Source: an uncultured Bacteroides sp. (lineage in GTDB: Bacteria > Bacteroidota > Bacteroidia > Bacteroidales > Bacteroidaceae). Taken from it: a DNA stretch of 27,361 bases. The DNA lies in the NCBI GenBank assembly GCA_900766005.1, contig CAAFTU010000079.1, forward strand, positions 1-27,361, given 5' to 3'. Made by a program: the position numbers and the translations under genes. Shown here one piece after another: positions 20,461 through 27,361 of this stretch. The notes below the pieces were generated by a model that was not told the origin of the DNA, made no database searches, and saw only the letters and a program-made list of their open reading frames with translations. Every line of letters begins with the position of its first letter. Position 1 is the first letter of the stretch.

Positions 20461-20500
20461 GAGGGCATTCTGTTACAAGACAGGGTGTCCTTGTCTTTTA
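20461..20500 (+). terminator. Probable terminator before the portal-side operon
   Basis: GGGCATTCTGT (20463-20473) pairs with ACAGGGTGTCC (20480-20490), with three G-T pairs, followed by the T-rich TTGTCTTTTA. Confidence 0.6.
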
Positions 20501-20527
20501 TAGGTTGTGGTATTTGCCTTATTTTTG
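20496..20527 (+). promoter_or_regulatory. Possible promoter of the portal-side operon
   Basis: TATTTTTG at 20520-20527 fits TAnnTTTG; TTTT at 20496-20499, 20 nt upstream, is a weak -33 box. The ATG at 20544 follows 16 nt later, similar to the 17 nt seen for the operon starting at 5135. Confidence 0.45.
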
Positions 20528-20543
20528 AAATAAAAAAGGTTAT

Positions 20544-21578
20544 ATGATAGTTTTAGTAAAGGATATCCCGGCCTATGCCTTCAGTTCCGGACTGAACGAG
20601 CTGGTGTTCGCTACGGATCAGAATAAGGCTGTTCTCTCATTGACAGTCGGAGAAAAAGAGATTCTGTCCGAAACTTACATTCCGGATGCTTCCGGCCGGA
20701 TAACCATCAATGATTTGCAGGGCTTGATTGAACCGTATTTGGCAACAAACCTGATAGAACGGTGCAGTTATCGGATAACGGACGGATCATCCGAACAGAA
20801 TAAAAACTTTACGGTGCAGTTCTGTGCTGCGGAGTCCTCCATGCCGGCTGCGGATTTTATGGCGGGCTATTTTTTGTCCACGCTGATGGGAGAGAAGATT
20901 ACGGCGATAGGGCGCAAGGAGTTCGTGCATCTGGTCACGACTGAGGCATGTCCTGTGACTGCTACCTGTGTCTATTACCGGGACGAAGACGGTTTGTCTA
21001 CCCGTGAGGTGAGTTTGCGGCAGGTGACAGATACGGACAAGATCGTTACGGTAGAAGTTTCTCCCGAATTGTTGGTCAAACCGGGCTTCGAGCTGGTGCG
21101 CTATATTATTCATGCCGGAGTACGGACGCAGACTTTCTCACTCGATCCTGATGCGCCCGATGTCGCTCCGGTTCTGTTGTTCACCAATTCTTTCGGGTGC
21201 CAGGAGACGGTTTACTGTACTGGAACTCATGCGTTGGAGCCGGAATACGTCCGGTCCACCGCTTACACTAATGGCATGTTCCGTAATTATCGGATTGATG
21301 AGACCAAGGTGTTCAAGGCCAATACGGGTGTGTTGACACATGAGATGGCGTTGTGGCTTGATGATTTGTTCCGGTCTAAAGAGATTTATCTGCTGGACGG
21401 TACGACAGTGGGCAAGGAGGTTACCATCACCGAGTCGGAATCGAAGCGCAGCAACGATCCGGATCATTTGCCGTTCTTTACTTTCTCTTATCGGTATGCG
21501 CAGCGTAATCACAATATCTTGCAGTTGCCGCGTGCCGGACGTGTGTTTGATAATACATTTGATTATACGTTTGAGTGA
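20544..21578 (+). CDS. Probable virion structural protein (344 aa)
   Basis: A 344-residue protein, first of the second structural operon. It is predicted almost all beta: repeated short strands with turns (AVLSLTVGEKEILSETYI, SYRITDGS, FVHLVTTEACPVTATCVYY, IVTVEVSPELL) and a C-terminal part with aromatic residues (FFTFSYRYAQRNHN). It has no membrane or catalytic motif. I recall unnamed proteins of this size beside portal genes in Bacteroides phages. A receptor-facing, tail or baseplate role would suit the fold. It is two bases from the next gene's start. The name is uncertain. Confidence 0.6.
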   Translation: MIVLVKDIPAYAFSSGLNELVFATDQNKAVLSLTVGEKEILSETYIPDASGRITINDLQGLIEPYLATNLIERCSYRITDGSSEQNKNFTVQFCAAESSMPAADFMAGYFLSTLMGEKITAIGRKEFVHLVTTEACPVTATCVYYRDEDGLSTREVSLRQVTDTDKIVTVEVSPELLVKPGFELVRYIIHAGVRTQTFSLDPDAPDVAPVLLFTNSFGCQETVYCTGTHALEPEYVRSTAYTNGMFRNYRIDETKVFKANTGVLTHEMALWLDDLFRSKEIYLLDGTTVGKEVTITESESKRSNDPDHLPFFTFSYRYAQRNHNILQLPRAGRVFDNTFDYTFE

Positions 21579-21579
21579 T

Positions 21580-21819
21580 ATGGGCATAAAGGTAATACAT
21601 AGGCTTGATGCCATCCGGCTGCTGGAATCCGGACAGCCGGTTGATTTGCGTGTCTGGAAATTGTCCACAGGTGACATCATTGAGTACAAGGGGGTGATCT
21701 GTATCGGTTCCCATTGGCGGGGAGGCACGCATCTGGTCAAGTGTCCCAAATCCGGACTGCCGCGCAGGTTGCGTGATATCACATTGTTTTCAATTAATGG
21801 TATGGAGGTTTATTTATGA
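21580..21819 (+). CDS. Small hypothetical protein (79 aa) before the portal
   Basis: A 79-residue basic protein from ATG 21580, one base after the preceding stop. The frame extends upstream through the previous gene, but only this start fits the operon spacing. Sequence such as GQPVDLRVWKLSTGDIIEYK and LRDITLFSINGMEVYL suggests a small beta barrel. Its end overlaps the portal start by 4 nt, so the two are coupled. No family recognised. Confidence 0.65.
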   Translation: MGIKVIHRLDAIRLLESGQPVDLRVWKLSTGDIIEYKGVICIGSHWRGGTHLVKCPKSGLPRRLRDITLFSINGMEVYL

Positions 21820-23225
21820 AAAATAAGACAAACAACAGGGTGCGGCTGGACTATATCCCTTCAGGTGTGTTTGAGGTGGGTAAATCCGGCGTGCAGGCGT
21901 CCATGGAGACGGTCGAGGACAGTTCGGCGGTTTTTGACGAGGATGGCGAAGATGTGTCCTCGACGACGTTGCCGGGGGCGAAAGGTTATAAATACGTGAA
22001 CTGGGGCGCTGACAACAGGCTACCGTATGAGCTGATCAGGTTGATAGGGGTTGACGAGGTGATGTCTCAGAACAAGTTGTTCAATGTGCTTACTTGTTAC
22101 GGTGCCGGGCAGAAGTATAATGACTATGATACGGGCAGACCGACTGTTGATAAGGAAATTAAAAAATGGATGCTGCATAACAGTATACCTTCCTTCATGC
22201 TTGAACAGGCGACAGATATGAAGTATTATTTTTTCTGTGTGTCGGTGATCATACTGTCTGTTGACGGTTCCCGGATTGTCAGGCTCCGGCACAAGGAGGC
22301 CTGTTATTGTCGGTTCGAAAAGGCGGATGACAAGGGGCGTATCAATCATGTTTTCTATGGCAACTTCCGGAAGTCGGCCTTACGTGAGGATGAGATCGAG
22401 GTGCTGCCGCTGCTTGACGAAAAAGACCCGTTGGGTGATCTGGAGGTTCGGATGGGGCGTGCGCCCGGCAAGGACGGAAAAAAGTCCATACCCACTAAAG
22501 ACCGCAAGTTTGCCATTCTGGTCCGTTTTCCGACACCCGGCTGCCGATACTATCCGTTACCCAACTATACTTCTATTTTTCGAGGCGACTGGTTTGACAT
22601 CAAGCGGTTGATTGGTAAGGGGAAAAAAGCCAAGCTGAAGAATCATGCGACGGTTAAGTACCAGGTTGAAGTCCACAAGGATTTTTGGTCCAATCTGTTG
22701 GCTGAAGAGCACATAACCGAGCCTGTAAAGCAGCTGGAGCGCATTAAGAAAGAAAAAGAGAATATTAAAAATTTTGTGTCCGGCATCGAGAATTCCGGCA
22801 AGGTCTGGATTACCGGTTATTACATCGATCCTAACGGCAAGGAGAACCGTATGGTGCGTATCAATGTGATTGATACGACTAAAGAGGGTGGCGACTGGTC
22901 TGAAGACATTCAAGAGGCGTCCAATATTACCTGTTATGGTGATAATATTCATCCCAATCTGGTGGGGGCCACTCCGGGCAAGTCACAGTCCAATAACTCC
23001 GGATCTGACAAGCGCGAGCTGTTTACTCTCAAGCAGTCGCTTGAGATTGCCTTTCATGATCTGATGTACATGCCGCATAATGTGGTGATTCATTATAACG
23101 GATGGGGTGAGAAGGTCTATCCGGATGTGCCGATGATCCTGCTCACGACACTGGATCAGAATACCGATGCCAAATCAACGACTGCTAACCGGATAAACCA
23201 TAATAACGATGAAGATGATAATTGA
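21816..23225 (+). CDS. Portal protein
   Basis: A 469-residue protein matching portals of Bacteroides phages. WGADNRLPYELIRLIG and VMSQNKLFNVLTCYGAG near residues 68-100 are typical of the start of the portal wing. DFWSNLLAEEH, the helix with QLERIKKEKENIKNF, and an end region (SNITCYGDNIHPNLVGATPG, then LKQSLEIAFHDLMY) fit the stem and crown. Portal dodecamers are the DNA gate at one capsid vertex, and partner the terminase. ATG 21816 follows GGAGG. The C-terminal 25 residues are disordered and acidic. Normally it lies just after terL; here it is 9.2 kb away. Confidence 0.8.
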   Translation: MKNKTNNRVRLDYIPSGVFEVGKSGVQASMETVEDSSAVFDEDGEDVSSTTLPGAKGYKYVNWGADNRLPYELIRLIGVDEVMSQNKLFNVLTCYGAGQKYNDYDTGRPTVDKEIKKWMLHNSIPSFMLEQATDMKYYFFCVSVIILSVDGSRIVRLRHKEACYCRFEKADDKGRINHVFYGNFRKSALREDEIEVLPLLDEKDPLGDLEVRMGRAPGKDGKKSIPTKDRKFAILVRFPTPGCRYYPLPNYTSIFRGDWFDIKRLIGKGKKAKLKNHATVKYQVEVHKDFWSNLLAEEHITEPVKQLERIKKEKENIKNFVSGIENSGKVWITGYYIDPNGKENRMVRINVIDTTKEGGDWSEDIQEASNITCYGDNIHPNLVGATPGKSQSNNSGSDKRELFTLKQSLEIAFHDLMYMPHNVVIHYNGWGEKVYPDVPMILLTTLDQNTDAKSTTANRINHNNDEDDN

Positions 23226-24021
23226 TAAACAGACTTTTGAGAAGGTCGTTTTTGCAGCTGCTTCGGCAAACGTGTATGTGTTTGATGCGATACAAGATCG
23301 GTTTGAACAGGCTGAACATAAGCTCTTCGGCACGGTGCTGGGGAGTGATACGGATGTGGATACGCTGCCCGTTAAAGAAGATGTGTGCCGTTATATCTGT
23401 CTTGATGCGTTTTATCAGGCGATCCCGGGGCTGGATCTGATACTGACGGATACGGGGTTCGGTATTGTCAATAACCAGAATATATCTCCGGCATCACGTG
23501 ATCGGGTTGAATCGTTGCGCGTGCAGATACAGCGTGAAGCGGATTATGCGCTGGACTGTATTATTGAGGGCATGACTGGTGATGACGCTTGGTCTTCCTC
23601 TGTTTGTGCCCGGTTGGTGATCAGTTCCCTTTACTATACCGGTGCCCATGTGCGTGATTTTGCAGGCCGACCGACAGCCATCCGTACTGATCTGCTCGAA
23701 CTTCGTCCGCAAATCAGCGAGGCTGAAGAATATATCCGGCGCGAGATATCCGCAGTTTTATTTGATCATTTGCTTGAACAAATCCGGCATAAGTCTCTGG
23801 CTGAAATTGAGATACCGTTGGTTTGTGCGCTCCGTAGGGCGATAGGTTCTTGGATCAACAAGCAGTTGCCGGCATTCCGCGTGGAACTGGCGAATGTGGT
23901 TAACTTGTTGGAGAGGTGTCCGGACGATTTTCCGGCGTATAAGGATAGCGATGCGTATAAGGTAAAACATTTTGAATACTATAAAAATGAAAAAGAAGAC
24001 ACCTGCTACTTTTGGGGATAG
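23209..24021 (+). CDS. Probable connector/adaptor protein (DUF6712-like)
   Basis: A 270-residue mostly helical protein that starts 17 nt inside the end of the portal gene. The segment LPVKEDVCRYICLDAFYQAI, then LDLILTDTGFGIVNNQNISP with SRDRVESLR, recalls the DUF6712 family of Bacteroides phages (from memory). A long helical region follows, with several pairs of aromatic residues. Adjacent to the portal and before tail-completion genes, it most likely acts as a head-tail connector or adaptor. It has no catalytic motif. Its stop lies beyond the next start. Confidence 0.6.
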   Translation: MKMIIDKQTFEKVVFAAASANVYVFDAIQDRFEQAEHKLFGTVLGSDTDVDTLPVKEDVCRYICLDAFYQAIPGLDLILTDTGFGIVNNQNISPASRDRVESLRVQIQREADYALDCIIEGMTGDDAWSSSVCARLVISSLYYTGAHVRDFAGRPTAIRTDLLELRPQISEAEEYIRREISAVLFDHLLEQIRHKSLAEIEIPLVCALRRAIGSWINKQLPAFRVELANVVNLLERCPDDFPAYKDSDAYKVKHFEYYKNEKEDTCYFWG

Positions 24022-24763
24022 GTTGATCAACTTCCATCTGCCGGATGCATGGCACAAGCTGGAGCAATGGCAATTGCGTTATGTGTGTTATATCATGACC
24101 CGTTTTGATCCGGTCACGGCAAAGACATACATCTTTGTCCGGCTGCTGGGAATCACTGTATTGCGCAGACAGGAGGACGGGTGGGTTTGTTCTGTTCGCA
24201 ACGGATGGAAAAAGGTTCGGTTCTTTGTTCATTCGTGGCAAGTACAGTCTTTCCTGCACATGCTGGATTTTATCGAGCGTCCGGGTGATATGCCTTTCTG
24301 TTTGTGGCGGATCGGCAGGTTCCGGTCGGTGGATGCCCGGTTGCATGATGTTCCGTTTAAGGAGTATGTCAGTATTGAGAATTATTATCAGGGCTTTTTA
24401 CGCACGCGCGATAACGCTCTTCTGCGTTCCATGGCAATTTTGTTGTATGTGGATCGCAAAGGGCGGCATCCCCGCCGGTTCAATCCTTCGGAAGAAGAAC
24501 TGCTGTCCGTGTTTTTGTGGATTGCATCGGTTAAGAATCATTTTACAAAATGCTTTCCCTATCTGTTCCGTCCTCCGGAACAACTGGAGGGTGAAGCCTT
24601 TAATATGCTTGAACTCGTCAACGCGGAGATTCGGGCATTGACAGGCGGGGATATCACAAAGGAGAGAGAAGTATTGCAGATGGATTGCTGGCGGGCGTTG
24701 ACCGAACTGAATGAGAAGGCTCGCGAGGCACAGGAATTACAACAGAGATATGGATGCAAATAA
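23987..24763 (+). CDS. Hypothetical phage protein (258 aa), neck region
   Basis: A 258-residue basic, helical protein. The frame opens with a TTG at 23972 but the first ATG is at 23987, inside the previous gene (overlap 35 nt), so that start is preferred. It contains aromatic-rich helices (LEQWQLRYVCYIMTRF, SVKNHFTKCFPYLFRPP), a recurrent motif ENYYQGFLRTRDNALLRSM, and a charged C-terminal helix. Such proteins, with a central helix pair, occur next to connector genes in Bacteroides phages and may be tail assembly chaperones. That is inference. Confidence 0.55.
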   Translation: MKKKTPATFGDRLINFHLPDAWHKLEQWQLRYVCYIMTRFDPVTAKTYIFVRLLGITVLRRQEDGWVCSVRNGWKKVRFFVHSWQVQSFLHMLDFIERPGDMPFCLWRIGRFRSVDARLHDVPFKEYVSIENYYQGFLRTRDNALLRSMAILLYVDRKGRHPRRFNPSEEELLSVFLWIASVKNHFTKCFPYLFRPPEQLEGEAFNMLELVNAEIRALTGGDITKEREVLQMDCWRALTELNEKAREAQELQQRYGCK

Positions 24764-25250
24764 TTTATTCGATGCGCTGTCCTATTTTAAAGGAATGTGC
24801 AAAAAAAACAAATTGGCCAAGGCTCACGCTTTTTATCCGTGTGTCTGTTCCGGTATCAACTCGCTTGAAGAGGTTCTTCAGAATCTTCGGCGCGAATCCG
24901 CTTTTTTCGCAGTAGATGATACGAATGACGGAGTGACCGAGAAGCGTTCCGGAGGATTTTTTAAAAAACGTACTTTTACCGTGTTTCTCATGATGCGGTA
25001 CCGTATCAGTGATATGGCGGAACGCCAAGCGGCACTGGAGGTGTGCCGGCAGCTGTTCCGCCAGGTGCACAGCAGGATGCTGGTTGACCGTGAGAATCTG
25101 GATAACGAACTGGTGTACCTGAATACGGATAATGTGTATTCACGCGAGCTGGGTGAATACTTTATTTCCGGATGTACAGGTCTGTATTTTATGATTGATG
25201 TTTCCGAACCGGTATCTCTAATTTATGACAGTGATGAGTGGGAGGAATGA
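24750..25250 (+). CDS. Probable neck or tail-completion protein (166 aa)
   Basis: A 166-residue protein. The true start is ATG 24750, 14 nt before the previous stop; the longer upstream frame has no support. It has a helix-strand pattern like tail terminator proteins: DALSYFKGMCKKNKL, then FFAVDDTNDGV, then KRTFTVFLMMRY, then RQAALEVCRQLFRQVHSRM, then LGEYFISGCTGLYFMIDVSE. The alternation of two long helices with a central sheet suits that fold. The following gene overlaps it by 26 nt. Not a certain identification. Confidence 0.6.
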   Translation: MDANNLFDALSYFKGMCKKNKLAKAHAFYPCVCSGINSLEEVLQNLRRESAFFAVDDTNDGVTEKRSGGFFKKRTFTVFLMMRYRISDMAERQAALEVCRQLFRQVHSRMLVDRENLDNELVYLNTDNVYSRELGEYFISGCTGLYFMIDVSEPVSLIYDSDEWEE

Positions 25251-25800
25251 GAATAGACCGAAGTCCACGGCTGAAGATCGGGCAAAGTATAAGAAGGCGT
25301 GGGCCGAGATGATGGTCACTATCTGGAGGGAGAAGATCATGAGACTGCACGTGGTTGATACGGTGTTACTGCACAATGATATAACGGAGAATGTGACAAT
25401 GGGCAGCAGTGAACTGACAGTGATCCAGCATAAGTTTATGGAATATGGCATTTATCAGGATTGTGGTACGGGGCGGGGATATGAGATCGACGGCCAGTTG
25501 TATAATGACGGTCATAGAGGGCATAACAAGGGTGATTTGAAGTTTTTGAATCCGGATTTGAGAGGCAAGAATTATATGCATAGACAAAAATCCGGCAAGA
25601 TTACCTCAGGTGAACCTCGCAAACCCCGTGAATGGTTCTCACGTGCCTATTTTGCATCGGTCATGGTCTTGAAAGAGCAGATGGCATATATGTATGGTGA
25701 GGAGTTCTGTGGTCTGCTTGCGGAGAAGATTGAAGAGGCGAATCACAAGCGCAGTACCTCCATGCGTTCGCATTTATGGGGGCATCATAAAAAGAAATGA
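25225..25800 (+). CDS. Probable HK97 gp10-like tail completion protein
   Basis: A 191-residue protein whose core, MEYGIYQDCGTGRGYEID, matches the Y-x-Y-x-x-x-G-T-G pattern of gp10-family neck/tail completion proteins, and whose C-terminal half (PREWFSRAYFASVMVLKEQM) fits the family's last helix. ATG 25225 and ATG 25234 are both plausible starts; both overlap the previous gene. A lysine-rich N-terminus and a histidine-rich end (HLWGHHKKK) lie outside the motif. It should complete the head-tail join. The annotation is by motif and order, with moderate confidence. Confidence 0.5.
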   Translation: MTVMSGRNENRPKSTAEDRAKYKKAWAEMMVTIWREKIMRLHVVDTVLLHNDITENVTMGSSELTVIQHKFMEYGIYQDCGTGRGYEIDGQLYNDGHRGHNKGDLKFLNPDLRGKNYMHRQKSGKITSGEPRKPREWFSRAYFASVMVLKEQMAYMYGEEFCGLLAEKIEEANHKRSTSMRSHLWGHHKKK

Positions 25801-25850
25801 TGTCTTTTTACGGCTTTTGGCTTTGTTGTTACTTTGGAATAAAAAAGTAA

Positions 25851-27361
25851 ATGGCGGATATTAAAGACACATTAAAAAAATTGGCGGAGCAGATAAGGGA
25901 TGAGCGTAATGCCGGAGCGAATACGGCATTGCGTGTCGGATCTTTGTTGTTGGCCATGATTGATGCTGGTGCTGATATAACTGATTTTGAAAAATATTTT
26001 CTTCGTAAAGATAAAGAAGATATCGCCAATGAGCTGATAACGTTCCTGAAGGGTTTTTTGATTGGTAAAAACGGTAGTGGTTGGACTGTATTGGAAGATG
26101 GTACGACACAAGCCGTTGTTGACCGCTTGTATGTGAAGATTAAGGCTGTCTTTGACGAGCTTGAAGTAAAGAAGAAGACACATGTAGGTGGTGAACAGAT
26201 CATATCTCCGGCCGGTATGAAGTGTGTCAGGGTGGAGGAACTTGATGAGAGCTACCGTTGTTTCTTTTTGTCGGAAGTTGATGGAGTGACAGTCCATAAC
26301 GAATTTACAGTCGGTACATTAGCATTAGCCCAAGAATTTAACATTAAAGAAGGTACATCTCACAATGTATCCAACCGCTACTATTGGCGTGAGGTGATAG
26401 GTGTAGGATCTGACTATATTGATTTGAGCAAAACCAATGCCGACAAGGACAGTGATGTCCCGGCTGCCGGTGATGATATCATCGGGCTTGGGCACTTGAC
26501 GGATATCACCCGTCAGGCAGCTATAATCCTTTCGTCTGTTAATGAAACTTCGCCTTCCATTATTTTCTATCAAGGTATCAACTCTTTCTCTCTTGCCGGG
26601 AAAGAAGTCATCGGGCTGGGCTTTGACAAGTCTACTGGACACGCCTATATCAATGTGTATGGTGACGCCTATATCGGTGCCAAGGATGAGAGTACCTATA
26701 TTCGATATAGCCAGAAAGGCGGTGTGGATATCAAGGGTATGTTTCACATCGAGCAGGGGTCCACCGGATGGCGTAACATGGAAGGTCTTCCGGATGAGAT
26801 ACAGGCGGCTGCCGATCTGGCCCAAAAGGCTCAGGATGCGATAGACAATGCGGCTGTCGGAAGTGTCAATCTGTTGCGTAACTCCGGGTTTACCGGGGAT
26901 TATGAAAGTGAGACATTGTCCTCTGATACTCAATTGTCTGCTGATACCGAATTATATAGCAAGCAATTAAAGTATTGGACGGGTGTGGCTACCGTATCCG
27001 CAGATAGTGCTGCCGGCTCCGGGTACTCTGCTGCAATCGGTAGTTTGTCCCAATCCGTGTCCTTGATTAAAAATGAGAACTATGTTATATCCTTTAAAGC
27101 TAAAGGTGTGTCTGTGGCTGTTTCGTGTGGTGATTTCAGCACAACTCAGCCTCTTGCGTCCGATTATCAAAGATACACTTTCAAGTTCGCTTTTAACGGT
27201 GCAGGTATTTTCATGCTCAGTGGTACCGCAACCATTTGTGATCTTCAATTAGAGCGTGGAACCATTGCCACAGACTGGAAACCGTCCATTTTGGATAACG
27301 ACAAGGCAACAGCCGGTTTTCAGTCAATCAATTATATCGCCAGTGCGATCAAAGATGGTTC
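25851..27361 (+). CDS. Tail fibre or tail-tip protein, 3' end outside window
   Basis: ATG 25851 opens a frame that stays open for 503 codons to the edge, so the protein is longer. The N-terminus (MADIKDTLKKLAEQIRDERN) is a helical attachment-like part. Beta strands follow (KKKTHVGGEQIISPAGMK, IIFYQGINSFSLAGKEVIGL, AYINVYGDAYIGA), then a small coiled segment (DEIQAAADLAQKAQDAIDNA) and a region of about 150 residues (NLLRNSGFTGDY to LQLERGTIATDW) typical of carbohydrate-binding jelly-roll domains in phage fibres. The order suggests an adsorption protein that recognises host glycans. The last gene lies 50 nt upstream. The name is well supported by layout, less so by sequence. Confidence 0.7.
   Translation, partial: MADIKDTLKKLAEQIRDERNAGANTALRVGSLLLAMIDAGADITDFEKYFLRKDKEDIANELITFLKGFLIGKNGSGWTVLEDGTTQAVVDRLYVKIKAVFDELEVKKKTHVGGEQIISPAGMKCVRVEELDESYRCFFLSEVDGVTVHNEFTVGTLALAQEFNIKEGTSHNVSNRYYWREVIGVGSDYIDLSKTNADKDSDVPAAGDDIIGLGHLTDITRQAAIILSSVNETSPSIIFYQGINSFSLAGKEVIGLGFDKSTGHAYINVYGDAYIGAKDESTYIRYSQKGGVDIKGMFHIEQGSTGWRNMEGLPDEIQAAADLAQKAQDAIDNAAVGSVNLLRNSGFTGDYESETLSSDTQLSADTELYSKQLKYWTGVATVSADSAAGSGYSAAIGSLSQSVSLIKNENYVISFKAKGVSVAVSCGDFSTTQPLASDYQRYTFKFAFNGAGIFMLSGTATICDLQLERGTIATDWKPSILDNDKATAGFQSINYIASAIKDG

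Noticed and set aside
26325..26933. 202-codon reverse-strand frame in the fibre gene
   Set aside because: The forward frame is open for over 1500 bases with a sensible protein; this is a shadow.
1..27361. CRISPR array, rRNA, tRNA or insertion sequence
   Set aside because: I saw no regularly spaced repeats, no rRNA or tRNA signatures and no transposase frame.

Overview
The window looks like part of a tailed phage or prophage of Bacteroidales (Bacteroides, Phocaeicola or Parabacteroides type). Three things point there. Promoters repeatedly fit the Bacteroides form TTTG, 19-20 nt, then (T/C)AnnTTTG. The structural proteins read like those of Bacteroides phages. One block (about 12.6-14.6 kb) resembles the conserved phosphoribosyltransferase/RadC module of CTnDOT-type conjugative transposons. 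Nearly every gene is on the + strand. All family names come from motifs and memory; no search was run.

Layout. 1-4496: an adenine methyltransferase cut by the window edge, three small unknown genes, a 952-residue TOPRIM/superfamily-3 helicase primase, and a small gene, ending at a strong terminator. 4497-5134: no large gene, but TTGCAAC-type repeats and a possible 25-residue ORF. 5135-12574: morphogenesis operon with two small unknowns, a ClpP-type prohead protease with a scaffold-like tail, major capsid protein, probable tail tube protein, an unknown, a phospholipase-D-fold protein, a small conserved protein, and small and large terminase. 12575-20490: an accessory block between the large terminase and the portal group. 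It holds a noncoding stretch with a perfect 22-bp inverted repeat, a ComF-like phosphoribosyltransferase, a RadC/JAMM protein, a HicA-HicB toxin-antitoxin pair, three cassettes with their own promoters (PUA-like membrane protein; winged-helix membrane protein; DnaQ-BRCT exonuclease plus a partner), and a four-gene small-protein operon behind a long folded leader. 20544-27361: a structural protein, a small protein, the portal, four connector/neck-type genes, and the start of a tail fibre or tip protein that runs off the window.

The strongest novelty is in the accessory block. The three cassettes share one promoter design, and each carries a 5' leader that folds into the same three-way junction: a long closing stem whose sequence changes with compensation between copies, two abutting hairpins, and a conserved TKRGCG joining strand. 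The copies lie at 15500-15579, 17012-17084 and 17639-17710, ending 12-21 nt before each start codon. A fourth promoter of the same kind drives a 234-nt leader in which one strand (19329-19346) can pair either with the 5' end of the transcript or with the segment touching the start codon, as an RNA switch could.

Reading of the whole: the replication and head genes form a conventional phage core. The block between the large terminase and the portal is a mosaic of cargo that could serve in host or phage defence, superinfection exclusion or maintenance (HicAB, JAMM, exonuclease-BRCT, small membrane proteins), each unit with its own regulatory front end. Cargo functions are inference.
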